DNA of 35,266 nt. Source: Candidatus Sumerlaeota bacterium (lineage in GTDB: Bacteria; Bacillota; SLNR01). Below, piece after piece: positions 7,833-15,502 of the stretch (the first letter of the stretch is position 1; each line of letters opens with the position of its first letter). The stretch lies in the NCBI GenBank assembly GCA_007132905.1, contig SLNR01000106.1, forward strand, positions 1 through 35,266, in the 5' to 3' direction. The notes below the pieces were generated by a model. That model did no database searches and had not been told where the DNA came from. It was given only the letters and a program-made list of their open reading frames with translations. Both the position numbers and the translations under genes were made by a program.

Positions 7833-8426
7833 ATGACGGTAATGATGAGAGAAATTATTGCCCAGCTAGTAAGAAAGCCGGGAACGAATCCTTTTCCGGC
7901 TGTGTATGCTCCCAAATCTGTAACCGCTTTTTTGGAAGCGGTAGGTGAAGGCAAGGCGCAGTTACTGCCGCCTGTAACTCCTCCACCCGGAATGAGAGGG
8001 AAAATTGAATACGATAAGGCAAAGTGTATTGGATGCAAACTTTGCACGCAGGTTTGCCCGGCAAAGGCGGTTGTTTTTGTTCCCGATACCAAGAAAGTGA
8101 AGTTTCATGTTGATAGATGCTCGTTTTGCGGGCAGTGTGCGGATATTTGTCCGGTCAAAGTAATTGTCATGTCAGATAACTTCCTTTTGGCGTATTCAGA
8201 TAGAAAAGGTCCAGAGGCGATTATTGATCCGCCAGAAGAAAAAGAATCAGCTGATAAAGATAAAAAAAAAAAAAAAAAAGGTTTTGATCAGAAAAAAAAG
8301 ACCTGTCTGGTACGCCGAGTGAAGGCTGCCAGCGGGCCTTTTTTATTACCGGATTTTTTGTCGCTTTTTTTTAGAAAGAAGGCGAAGATCACAAAACAGG
8401 TATATTTTGCCAAGAATGCTTTTTAA
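7833..8426 (+). CDS. mbhN: MbhN, 2[4Fe-4S] ferredoxin subunit (C-terminus doubtful)
   Basis: Polyferredoxin subunit resembling NuoI/HycF. Two CxxCxxCxxxCP motifs are present: Cys65, 68, 71, 75 and Cys96, 99, 102, 106. It accepts electrons from ferredoxin and passes them to MbhJ. The ATG is set by GGGAGGTGAT 8 nt upstream. As written the frame gives 197 residues, against roughly 140 expected, because it runs through 18 consecutive A (8262-8279) and then a terminator hairpin into a Phe-, Lys- and Arg-rich tail unlike the family. With 16 or 19 A the protein would end just after the Lys run (KRF-stop, near 8286). I think the true product ends near residue 150. The cause could be an assembly error in the homopolymer, strain variation or slippage. 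Confidence 0.88.
   Translation: MTVMMREIIAQLVRKPGTNPFPAVYAPKSVTAFLEAVGEGKAQLLPPVTPPPGMRGKIEYDKAKCIGCKLCTQVCPAKAVVFVPDTKKVKFHVDRCSFCGQCADICPVKVIVMSDNFLLAYSDRKGPEAIIDPPEEKESADKDKKKKKKGFDQKKKTCLVRRVKAASGPFLLPDFLSLFFRKKAKITKQVYFAKNAF
8284..8346. terminator. Bidirectional terminator between mbhN and hycI
   Basis: An A-tract, GACC and CTGG pair with CCAG, GGCC and a T-tract, around an internal loop and an 18-nt apical loop. This forms an imperfect stem ending in T6 on the plus strand and T8 on the minus strand. It lies between two convergent genes and fits intrinsic termination of both. Its position inside the long reading of mbhN is evidence that mbhN really stops earlier. Confidence 0.65.
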
Positions 8427-8844
8427 GAGCGTCGATAAGTGAGTGAGCTGCCAGGAGGGCTTCTTTTGAAAGCGGGTCACCGATCGTTTTACTTTTTGGT
8501 TCCACACCAATGAGTGTTGCCGGACAATCTGGACATTCATCTTTTAAAAAGCGAATCAAGTATTCCAGAGATATGGTGTGAGTTGAAAAGCCTACTTCTG
8601 CGATGGTGTTTTCTGTAATGATTCTGATAGAACCTGGATGCAGACCCATCAAAGCCGCATCCACAATAATGATCCCTTTTGGGGAGAGCTTTCCTACGGC
8701 GCCTGTAAAGTTTTCCGGAGCTGTCGCACAGTCAATAGTGTGCCAGTCAGGGTGCTCTAAATTGTTTGCACAATAAGGACCTACCCCATCATCGCCATTC
8801 AGCTCGTTGCCGATGCCTAACAGAACCCATTTTTTTATGGTCAT
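8389..8844 (-). CDS. hycI: HycI-type [NiFe]-hydrogenase maturation protease
   Basis: The 151-residue protein resembles the HycI/HybD endopeptidases that trim the C-terminus of hydrogenase large subunits once nickel is inserted. Motifs are GIGNELNGDDGVGP (residues 10-23, with an acidic nickel-sensing residue), IIVDAALMG (the second Asp) and STHTISLEYLI (the His). A GTG 12 nt upstream overlaps the ribosome binding site AGGTG, so the ATG at 8844 is the start. It lies convergent to the mbh operon and very likely processes MbhL. On its own strand it follows the DASS transporter gene with a 63-nt gap that holds a perfect palindrome. Confidence 0.9.
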   Translation of the reverse strand: MTIKKWVLLGIGNELNGDDGVGPYCANNLEHPDWHTIDCATAPENFTGAVGKLSPKGIIIVDAALMGLHPGSIRIITENTIAEVGFSTHTISLEYLIRFLKDECPDCPATLIGVEPKSKTIGDPLSKEALLAAHSLIDALKKHSWQNIPVL

Positions 8845-8858
8845 AGTAGTAATCACCT

Positions 8859-8870
8859 AAACAATTGTTT
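8859..8870. promoter_or_regulatory. 12-bp palindrome upstream of hycI
   Basis: AAACAATTGTTT is a perfect palindrome just upstream of the hycI ribosome binding site. The identical 12-mer occurs at 27208-27219, upstream of the carotenoid operon. It could be an operator for a dimeric repressor, but with two copies in AT-rich spacers this is only a suggestion. Confidence 0.3.
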
Positions 8871-8907
8871 ATTTTTGGTGCGAATCAAATTCCCCGGAAT
8901 TGAATTA

Positions 8908-10317
8908 TCAGTATTGATAGATGCCCGGGATAATAAAGCCCGCTAAAGCCCCTAATACAATGATGCAGGTGATGATAACAAACACGCCGGCTTTTGCCAT
9001 ATCGGTACTCTTGAAATAACCCGATCCGTAAGCTACCGCATTGGGAGCTGCGTTAGCGGGAAAAAGAAAAGCGAAGGAAGCGGATAATCCGGCTACGACG
9101 CCAAAAGCAGTTGGATCCCATCCAAAACTTAAGGCAAGACCAATGGCCACCGGAACAAAGGTTGAAGCTGTCCCCGAAAGGCTGCAGAATATGGTGATTC
9201 CAAAGCCGGTGATGGCAGAAAACAAAGCAATGGCCACTCCCTGGTCGAGAGCCCCCAGGCCTGTAGATAAAATGGCAGCCATCCAATCAATTACTCCGGT
9301 TGCACTTAGGCCGGCTCCCATGGACATGCCGCCGCCGACTAAGAAAAGGACATCCCAGCCGATTTCTTTTTGCGCCTGCCCCCAGCTCATAAAGCCGATT
9401 TTGGGCAAAACAATGATTAAAGTAAGCAAGACGGCCACAACATAAAGCCAGCCGCTCATAACCGGGATGAATGTATCCATCAGCCACAGCACAATGGCCG
9501 TAGAGAAAAGGGCGAGGACTTTCTTTTCTTCAAAAGACATAGACCCCATTTCCTCTAGCTGTTTCTTTACTGAGGCAAGACCGCCTTCTACTACTTTGAT
9601 TTCTAAAGGGAAAACTCTCAGCAAAATAAACCAGGTCAAGGGAATCATCACAACTACGAGAGGGAGAGCACGAACCATCCAGTCAACGAAAGTGAGATTT
9701 ATATCGGCCAAGGTATCCAATAGGGCAATCGTAATGAGATTAGCGGGCGTTCCTGTGGGAGTCCCCATACCACCAATATTGGCCGCGAAAGCAATTCCGA
9801 CCAACATAGCCTTTCCTAAATTGCTCTCAAGGGGTTTCGCTTTGGCCATGGTCAAAATACCGGCAGCGATGGGCACCATAATGGCTGTGGTGGCTGTATT
9901 CGACATCCACATGGACATGAAGGCGGTAGCAATCATGATTCCGAAGATAACATTGCCGGTTTTTTCTCCCATCCTGGCGATGATGTTTAGGCTGATTCTT
10001 TTATCCATTCCGGAGTTTACCAAACAAGCCGCGAGCAAATAACCCACTAAAACGACTGCATTGACGGGGTGTCCAATTAAAGCGAGTCCCTCGTTGAGAG
10101 AAACAATACCGGTTATGGATTGGACAAAAATGATAAGTAGGCCTGTGATTCCAAGAGGGAGTGCCTCCGTAACCCATAATAAGGCCCCGCTAAGGGCAAT
10201 AAAAAGCATTCGCAATCCTTGGGGTTCCAATCCCTCGGGAGGTGTGATAAAATTGGACAGAATAAGCATTCCAATGACAAAGGTAAGTATGACCAGTTTT
10301 CGAGTCTCGCCATTCAT
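8908..10317 (-). CDS. SLC13/DASS-family sodium-coupled anion transporter
   Basis: The 469-residue polytopic protein belongs to the divalent anion:Na+ symporter family (INDY/CitT-like), which takes up succinate, malate, citrate or sulfate. Signature parts are TEALPLGITGLL near residue 50; MSMWMSNTATTAIMVPIA with the Ser139-Asn140-Thr141 substrate/sodium loop; NIGGMGTPTGTPANLI; and, in the second repeat, FCSLSGTASTFVPVAIG and FPANAAPNAVAYGSGYFK. Length is normal. An AGGAGGCAG site lies 4-10 nt before the ATG. The substrate cannot be told from sequence; a C4-dicarboxylate is the usual expectation. It is probably the first gene of a unit with hycI, though the functional link is unclear. Confidence 0.9.
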   Translation of the reverse strand: MNGETRKLVILTFVIGMLILSNFITPPEGLEPQGLRMLFIALSGALLWVTEALPLGITGLLIIFVQSITGIVSLNEGLALIGHPVNAVVLVGYLLAACLVNSGMDKRISLNIIARMGEKTGNVIFGIMIATAFMSMWMSNTATTAIMVPIAAGILTMAKAKPLESNLGKAMLVGIAFAANIGGMGTPTGTPANLITIALLDTLADINLTFVDWMVRALPLVVVMIPLTWFILLRVFPLEIKVVEGGLASVKKQLEEMGSMSFEEKKVLALFSTAIVLWLMDTFIPVMSGWLYVVAVLLTLIIVLPKIGFMSWGQAQKEIGWDVLFLVGGGMSMGAGLSATGVIDWMAAILSTGLGALDQGVAIALFSAITGFGITIFCSLSGTASTFVPVAIGLALSFGWDPTAFGVVAGLSASFAFLFPANAAPNAVAYGSGYFKSTDMAKAGVFVIITCIIVLGALAGFIIPGIYQY

Positions 10318-10840
10318 TCAACTGCCTCCTAAAGCATAATTAATTAATAACAAAAAACTCTTTTCTACAATGTTCATTGATTTCCTCTAAAAATGTACGA
10401 GATTCAAGTTAGGTTTTAAGGTGTTTTAGTAATTAATGTATAAAACAGGTATTGCATCGACGGTGTGGGGGCGGCAAACAAAAATTTCATTCATTGGATT
10501 TTTTTGACACCCGGCAGGCTGATAATGACTTGTCTGCCTATACAAAAACTTATGAAACAGACGAGATAATATTCTTAAAATTGTTTGGTAAAAATTTTGG
10601 TGGTTTTCACCGGCAAACTTTTGCAGAAAAAAACGGATTAATCCGGCTAGATGTCTTTTTGAATCAACAATGGCAGGAAAAAATGAACAATCTAAACTTA
10701 TTTTATTAAAACAATCTATGAGAGTCAATGTGTTTATTCAAAACGCACCGAAAGAATAGGGATAGGTTTACTATTTTAAAAATGATCAGCAAATGACTTT
10801 TATTTTATTATGATTTTAACGGGCAGGCAGGCGGGCTGAG
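10318..10840. other. AT-rich intergenic region, no gene recognised
   Basis: This 523-bp stretch lies between the divergent DASS transporter and dinB genes, so it should hold promoters for both. Short open frames on each strand (for example 10452-10709) have no start context, motif or family resemblance that I can see. No RNA gene or repeat is evident. No specific promoter is called. Confidence 0.6.
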
Positions 10841-11890
10841 ATGGAAAATTTGAAAATCCTACACCTTGATATGGATGCTTTTTTTGCAGCAATTGAGCAA
10901 AACGAGCGCCCTTACCTCAAAGGGAGACCAGTTGTGGTTGGTGGTAAACCCGACTCCCGGGGGGTAGTTTCAACTGCCTCTTATGAAGCGCGAGAATATG
11001 GGATTCATTCTGGTATGTCCTGCAAAGAAGCATATAATCTTTGCCCAAAAACAGTGTTTTTGCCTGTTAGGATGGAGAGGTATAAGCAGGTTTCAAGAAC
11101 AATAAGATCCATATTTGAGAAATACGCCTCATCCATCGAGCCATTGTCAATTGATGAAGCTTTTCTAGAAATAGAAGAAAATCCGGTGCAAGAGGCAAAA
11201 AAAATTAAAGAAGAAATATATAAGAAAACGGGGCTGACCGTATCGGTGGGCGTTTCATATAATAAGTACTTAGCTAAACTGGCTTCAGATCTTGAAAAAC
11301 CAGATGGTTTTACAGTCATGACCCGCCAAAAGGCAGAGAAAATCCTACCGGATTTACCAATAAGAAAAATTTGGGGTGTTGGATCAAAAACAGAGAAAGA
11401 TTTACAAGAGCTGGGCATGTTCAAAATTAAGGATATTCAAAGAGCAGATGTTTTGCTGCTTAAAAGGGTTCTCGGTAAAAGAGCCGAAGAGGTTAGGCAG
11501 CTTTCTTATGGAATCGACGAAAGACAGCTTGAGACTGTTCAAACTGCAAAGTCATATGGAGAAGAGCGAACTTTATCGAAAGATGAACACCGTATTGATG
11601 TGCTTCGCACTTATGTGAATGATTTTGCCGAGGAGTTATCAGAAAGGCTGGTTAGATCTCATCTAAAAGCAAGGACCGTCACATTGAAGATGCGTTATGA
11701 TGATTTTGACAGCATCAGCAGGAGCAAAACGGTGGAGAAGGCGGTTGATGATAAAGGGTCAATTGCCAAGATCGCAGTTTCATTGATGAATAAAACCGAC
11801 CTACCCAATAGAAGGGTGCGTCTTATTGGTGTCCAAGTTGGAAATTTCCTTTACCCGGGAGACCCTGAGCAAATGAAATTTCCTTTTTGA
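10841..11890 (+). CDS. dinB: DNA polymerase IV (Y-family translesion polymerase)
   Basis: The 349-residue protein has the usual DinB length. Catalytic carboxylates are visible: Asp10 in LHLDMDAFFAAIEQ, and Asp105-Glu106 in PLSIDEAFLEIEE. The palm/finger motifs ERPYLKGRPVVVGG, GVSYNKYLAKLASDLEKPDG and the helix-hairpin-helix region PIRKIWGVGSKTEKDLQELG follow in order. The last residues, EQMKFPF, look like a sliding-clamp binding peptide. It copies damaged templates with low fidelity. The ribosome binding site is weak (GGGCTGAG), which may mean low expression. No clear LexA box was found. The next gene follows after 31 nt. Confidence 0.95.
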   Translation: MENLKILHLDMDAFFAAIEQNERPYLKGRPVVVGGKPDSRGVVSTASYEAREYGIHSGMSCKEAYNLCPKTVFLPVRMERYKQVSRTIRSIFEKYASSIEPLSIDEAFLEIEENPVQEAKKIKEEIYKKTGLTVSVGVSYNKYLAKLASDLEKPDGFTVMTRQKAEKILPDLPIRKIWGVGSKTEKDLQELGMFKIKDIQRADVLLLKRVLGKRAEEVRQLSYGIDERQLETVQTAKSYGEERTLSKDEHRIDVLRTYVNDFAEELSERLVRSHLKARTVTLKMRYDDFDSISRSKTVEKAVDDKGSIAKIAVSLMNKTDLPNRRVRLIGVQVGNFLYPGDPEQMKFPF

Positions 11891-11921
11891 TGGATAATAA
11901 CAAAGAAAGGAAGGTGAGAAC

Positions 11922-12110
11922 ATGCCGATCCTCCAAGTTACGCTAATCAAAGGGAGAACCCGAGAGCAGAAGCGAGAGGCCGCAAAGAAAATCACAGAAG
12001 CAGTTGTTGAAACATTGAAGTGCCCACCCGATGCTGTTAAAATTTCTTTCCAAGAGATCGAAAAGGAAGATTTTGCCTCAGCCGGTGTCTTGATGGTTGA
12101 TTCAAAGTAA
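11922..12110 (+). CDS. 4-oxalocrotonate tautomerase family small enzyme
   Basis: The 62-residue protein has the complete 4-OT fold size. Pro2, which becomes the N-terminal catalytic Pro1 after Met removal, is followed by ILQVTLIKGRTREQK, containing Arg11 of the mature numbering; Phe50 (mature) is also kept. The position usually occupied by Arg39 is Lys here, so the exact substrate is uncertain. Members tautomerise 2-hydroxymuconate or related enols. AAGGAAGGTGAG provides a good ribosome binding site. No aromatic-degradation genes lie nearby, so its role here is unknown. Confidence 0.85.
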   Translation: MPILQVTLIKGRTREQKREAAKKITEAVVETLKCPPDAVKISFQEIEKEDFASAGVLMVDSK

Positions 12111-12297
12111 ATACGCCAGCATGAAAAAAATGGAAACAGGAAGATACTATTCTTAAAGTATCTTAAAAAACGGTCAATATAATTGCTTAGTTTTTTTTGT
12201 TAAGAGATAGATCTAGCGGAAAACGGCTGATTCATTTCGGTTGGTTTTCAAACCGAACAAACCTGGATCAAAAGCAGCTGAAGACCGAGTGTAGCGC

Positions 12298-12959
12298 ATG
12301 GACAAAAAATCAGGCAGCCTCAGGGGTTATTCTAGCCGGCGGAGAAAGCGAGAGGTTTTCATCTGACAATGGCAGTGTGGACAGAGCCTTTCTTGACCTT
12401 GACGGGGAGCCCCTCATTTTTCATGTTGATAAGTCTTTTCGACAGCTTTTTAACAAGGTAATCGTGATTGCAGATACGGATGATTCCCTGTATAAAGACT
12501 TAGATATTGAAATGGCCCCTGACATGGTAAGTTGCAAGAAAAAGAGTTTAATGATGGGCCTGTATTCTGCTTTAAGCATAAAAAAAGAAGCGAGAGTGTG
12601 TATCGGTGCCTGTAATATTCCTTTTGTCCATCCGCAGCTTCTTTTTGGTTTAGCAGGAAAAAGCCCGGCAAAGACCTTGTCATGGCGGTGCAGAATTATC
12701 TCTTCCATCTTTTGCCGACAGTGTGTTCGCCTGAGTGCCTTCCAATGTCGAAAGGCTGATAGAAAATGGGAATTACAGGGTTTTGGATATTTTCCAAAAG
12801 TTGTCTCGAGAAGTTGTTGAAAAGGAAAAGGAAAAGCGGTGGGATCCGAGTTTTTGTTTCTTCTATAATTTTAATACGTGGAAGGATTACCAAAAAGCGC
12901 GACTACTTTGGACTAGTCAAACCGTTCGCTTAAATCAAAAAAAAGAAAAATGGTTATGA
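12298..12959 (+). pseudogene. mobA: Frameshifted mobA-like molybdenum cofactor guanylyltransferase
   Basis: Pieces of a MobA-type nucleotidyltransferase appear in order but in three frames. The N-terminal part (about 12311-12660) has ASGVILAGGESERF, LDLDGEPLIFHV and CIGACNIPFVHPQLL. The middle (about 12660-12747) reads GKDLVMAVQNYLFHLLP then SPECLPM in another frame. The end (about 12748-12959) reads VERLIENGNYRVLDIF and FFYNFNTWKDYQKARLL. Single-base deletions near 12665 and 12748 explain two shifts. The likely original ATG (12298) is out of frame with the P-loop by one base in an A-run. MobA would attach GMP to molybdopterin. Three small indels in one gene suggest true decay, though sequence error cannot be ruled out. 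Confidence 0.8.
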
Positions 12960-12975
12960 AACAAAGGAGGCCTTT

Positions 12976-13932
12976 ATGAGAATACTAATTCTAGGTAAAC
13001 TGCAGCCGAGCGATGAAATAGTCGAAGAAATAAAAGCGGTTGATTCTGATGTAGAAGTACGTCGGGAAGAAAACTGGAAGGAAGCAGAAAGTGCACTAAA
13101 AAAAGCAGAAGTGATTGTTACTACCAAAGGAGAATTTCCTCGCGAAGCTGTCAATGATGCACCAAACTTAAAATGGGTGCATTCATTGATGGTCGGGGTA
13201 GAATCGTTTTTGTATCCTGAATTTACAGATAGAGATATCATGCTGACTAACCCTCGAGGAGCGGCGGATGTCGCTGTTTCTGAGCATGCTTTTGCATTGA
13301 TGCTCAGCTGGACAAGAGGAATTCCCCGGTCATTAAAACTGCAAAAAGAACGCAAATGGGACAAAGTCCAAGTGAATCACATGAAAGGGAAAACAATGGG
13401 AATCATTGGGTTGGGCAGTATTGGTCAGGAAATTGCCCGCAAAGCGAAGGAAGCTTTTCGGATGAGCGTAATGGCGACCAAAAGAAAGATGACGCAGGTG
13501 GATTATGTTGATAAGTTGCTTTCCCCGGAAGAAATCGATGATTTGTTATGCGAGTCGGATTATATCGTGGTAGCGGCGGCTATGACCAAAGAGACAGATA
13601 AACTCATCGGGGAGCGCGAATTTAAGATTATGAAACCTGATGCTTTTTTTGTTAATATTGCCAGGGGGCAAATTGTCGATGAAAAGGCACTCATAAAAGC
13701 ATTGGAAAATAAGTGGATAGCCGGTGCGGGCTTAGATGTTTTTGAGATGGAGCCTCTTGCGAAGGAAAGCCCTTTATGGCAAATGGAAAATGTAATTATA
13801 ACGCCTCATATAGCGGGTGTTTCCGATAAAAAACTGGCCGATCTAAGAGTGAAAGTCTTTATAGAGAATCTTAAATCATACAAGGCAGGCCGGGGATTAT
13901 TGACGGAAGTAGATAAGGAGCTAGGGTATTAA
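12976..13932 (+). CDS. D-2-hydroxyacid dehydrogenase, copy 1
   Basis: The 318-residue protein of the D-isomer-specific 2-hydroxyacid dehydrogenase family interconverts 2-keto acids and D-2-hydroxyacids with NAD(P)H. The Rossmann motif is GIIGLGSIGQEIARKAK (about 140). The catalytic Arg is in NIARGQIVDE, Glu in GLDVFEMEPL, and His in ITPHIAG. AAAGGAGG lies 6 nt before the ATG. Subfamily features resemble the GhrA/phosphoglycerate dehydrogenase-like group, but the substrate is not assignable. A related gene follows after 19 nt, so they form a pair. The decayed mobA ends 16 nt upstream. Confidence 0.9.
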   Translation: MRILILGKLQPSDEIVEEIKAVDSDVEVRREENWKEAESALKKAEVIVTTKGEFPREAVNDAPNLKWVHSLMVGVESFLYPEFTDRDIMLTNPRGAADVAVSEHAFALMLSWTRGIPRSLKLQKERKWDKVQVNHMKGKTMGIIGLGSIGQEIARKAKEAFRMSVMATKRKMTQVDYVDKLLSPEEIDDLLCESDYIVVAAAMTKETDKLIGEREFKIMKPDAFFVNIARGQIVDEKALIKALENKWIAGAGLDVFEMEPLAKESPLWQMENVIITPHIAGVSDKKLADLRVKVFIENLKSYKAGRGLLTEVDKELGY

Positions 13933-13951
13933 CAGAGCAGGAGGTAAATAC

Positions 13952-14917
13952 ATGAATCAACTCACCATTTTAATTATGAGCAAGCTTCATTTTGCTGAAA
14001 AACATAAAAATATGATTTCAGAAGTTTTGCCTAGTGCGGATATTTTTATTGCAAAAAATGCAGAAGAAGCAGGAGAGTCAATTGAAAAGGCCGACATCAT
14101 ACTCGCAAGCAACTGGGATTTTAATCGCGAAATATACAGTAAAGCCAAGAATCTAAAGTGGGTTCATGCAGTAAGTGCCGGAGTAGAGAACATGCTTTTT
14201 CCTGAAATGGTGAAGAGTCAGGTGCTTCTTTCCAATGCCAGAGGGATTTTTGATACACCCGCGGCAGAGCATACTATGGCACTTATACTCTCTTTTTCAA
14301 GAGGGATAGGGGAGGCAGTATGCCATCAGGAGGATAAAAAATGGAGAAGATACAGTGTTGTTGATTTGCAAGGGAGTACTCTTGGTATTGTGGGTTTAGG
14401 GAGTATTGGTCGCGAGATAGCTCGCATTGCCAAACATGGATTTAATATGAGAGTCATTGCCACCAAAAAACGGATCACTAGCGAGCCGGATGTGGATTGT
14501 TTATATCCCGTAGCTGAGCAAGATACTCTTTTGAAGGAATCTGATTTTATCGTAATTGCGGCCGCTTCAACACCGGAGACAGAAGGTTTGATTGGCGAAC
14601 AAGAGTTAAGACTAATGAAAAAAAACGCTGTGTTAATCAATATTGCACGGGGGAAGATTGTTAAAGAAAATGATCTGATCAACGCGTTAAAACAAGGATG
14701 GGTTGCCGGAGCAGGCTTGGATGTTTTTGAAAAAGAACCACTTTCTCACCAAAGTGAACTCTACGAACTAGATAATGTTGTCCTCACGCCGCATCGAGCC
14801 GGTTTTACTTATCATAATTTAAATGATGAAAGAATAGAGAACTTTTGCGAGAATCTGCAGGATTTTTTGAGTGGAAAGCAGCTACGGACACAAGTTGATA
14901 AACAGGCAAAATACTAA
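13952..14917 (+). CDS. D-2-hydroxyacid dehydrogenase, copy 2
   Basis: The 321-residue paralogue of the previous gene has the same architecture: GIVGLGSIGREIARIAK (NAD-binding), NIARGKIVKE (Arg), GLDVFEKEPL (Glu) and LTPHRAG (His). It diverges most in the N-terminal catalytic domain, suggesting a different substrate or hetero-oligomer formation. AGGAGG precedes the ATG. It is probably cotranscribed with copy 1. The 213 bp that follow contain only weak stems and no clear terminator. Confidence 0.9.
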   Translation: MNQLTILIMSKLHFAEKHKNMISEVLPSADIFIAKNAEEAGESIEKADIILASNWDFNREIYSKAKNLKWVHAVSAGVENMLFPEMVKSQVLLSNARGIFDTPAAEHTMALILSFSRGIGEAVCHQEDKKWRRYSVVDLQGSTLGIVGLGSIGREIARIAKHGFNMRVIATKKRITSEPDVDCLYPVAEQDTLLKESDFIVIAAASTPETEGLIGEQELRLMKKNAVLINIARGKIVKENDLINALKQGWVAGAGLDVFEKEPLSHQSELYELDNVVLTPHRAGFTYHNLNDERIENFCENLQDFLSGKQLRTQVDKQAKY

Positions 14918-15130
14918 GCTAAGCAGGAAGTACTTTCGAGTAAATTTCTTTTAAAGGGTGCTTTTTCTAGTATGCAAAGCCTGTGATTACCGAAACAGCT
15001 TGATAAGCGGTGGAAAGCCAAAAGAAATATCAATTTTTAAGTCGTCAAAGAACACTTTGATTCTTTATAGACATTGCTAGAAGGGGGTTGAATTTTTGCT
15101 TTCTAAAACTATTGTGCGAGGAGTGATAAG

Positions 15131-15502
15131 ATGAACCGGCTTTATCGGTCAACTGAAAACAAGATGCTGGCAGGCGTATGTGGTGGAATGGCTGAGTATT
15201 TTCAGATTGATGTGTCATTGATACGTTTAGTTTGGATTCTCATGTTTTTAGCTGGTGGATCAGGGCTGTTGTTATACATTATTGCCTGGATTATTATCCC
15301 GGAGAAAGAAGAGGAATACGAACAAAAAATCCCTCAAGACAATAAAACAAATACGCTGTTTGGGATTTTGTTAATAGCCATCGGGGTAGTGCTGCTTTTT
15401 GATAGGTATATACCCTGGCGCTCACTGACTCGATTATGGCCTGCCGGACTTATTATATTGGGGGTCATTATGATTGTCGGCTGGAAAGGAGATCGCTCAT
15501 GA
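15131..15502 (+). CDS. PspC-domain membrane protein
   Basis: The 123-residue protein starts with a PspC domain (residues 1-57): LYRSTENKMLAGVCGGMAEY, VSLIRLVWILMFLAGGSG and YIIAWIIIPE. The C-terminal half has two further hydrophobic segments resembling the LiaI/LiaF-type region (TLFGILLIAIGVVLLFDRY; LWPAGLIILGVIMIV). PspC proteins sense or respond to envelope stress. A GAGGAG site lies 8 nt before the ATG. The stop overlaps the next start as ATGA, so the two are co-translated. Confidence 0.88.
   Translation: MNRLYRSTENKMLAGVCGGMAEYFQIDVSLIRLVWILMFLAGGSGLLLYIIAWIIIPEKEEEYEQKIPQDNKTNTLFGILLIAIGVVLLFDRYIPWRSLTRLWPAGLIILGVIMIVGWKGDRS

Noticed and set aside
83-8426. MBS-type membrane-bound sulfane sulfur reductase
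   Set aside because: Both Cys pairs for nickel are present in the large subunit, and only one antiporter-type subunit is encoded.
9467-10042. Plus-strand open frame (191 codons) opposite the DASS transporter
   Set aside because: Antisense shadow; the minus-strand gene has clear family motifs throughout.
10452-10709. Open frame of 85 codons, and an overlapping one on the minus strand, between the DASS gene and dinB
   Set aside because: No ribosome binding site, no recognisable motif and biased composition; it reads as chance in AT-rich spacer.
12732-12734. TGA in the mobA remnant as a third selenocysteine codon
   Set aside because: The homologous MobA sequence at this point is in a different frame (SPECLPM), so the TGA is a frameshift consequence and MobA has no conserved Cys there.
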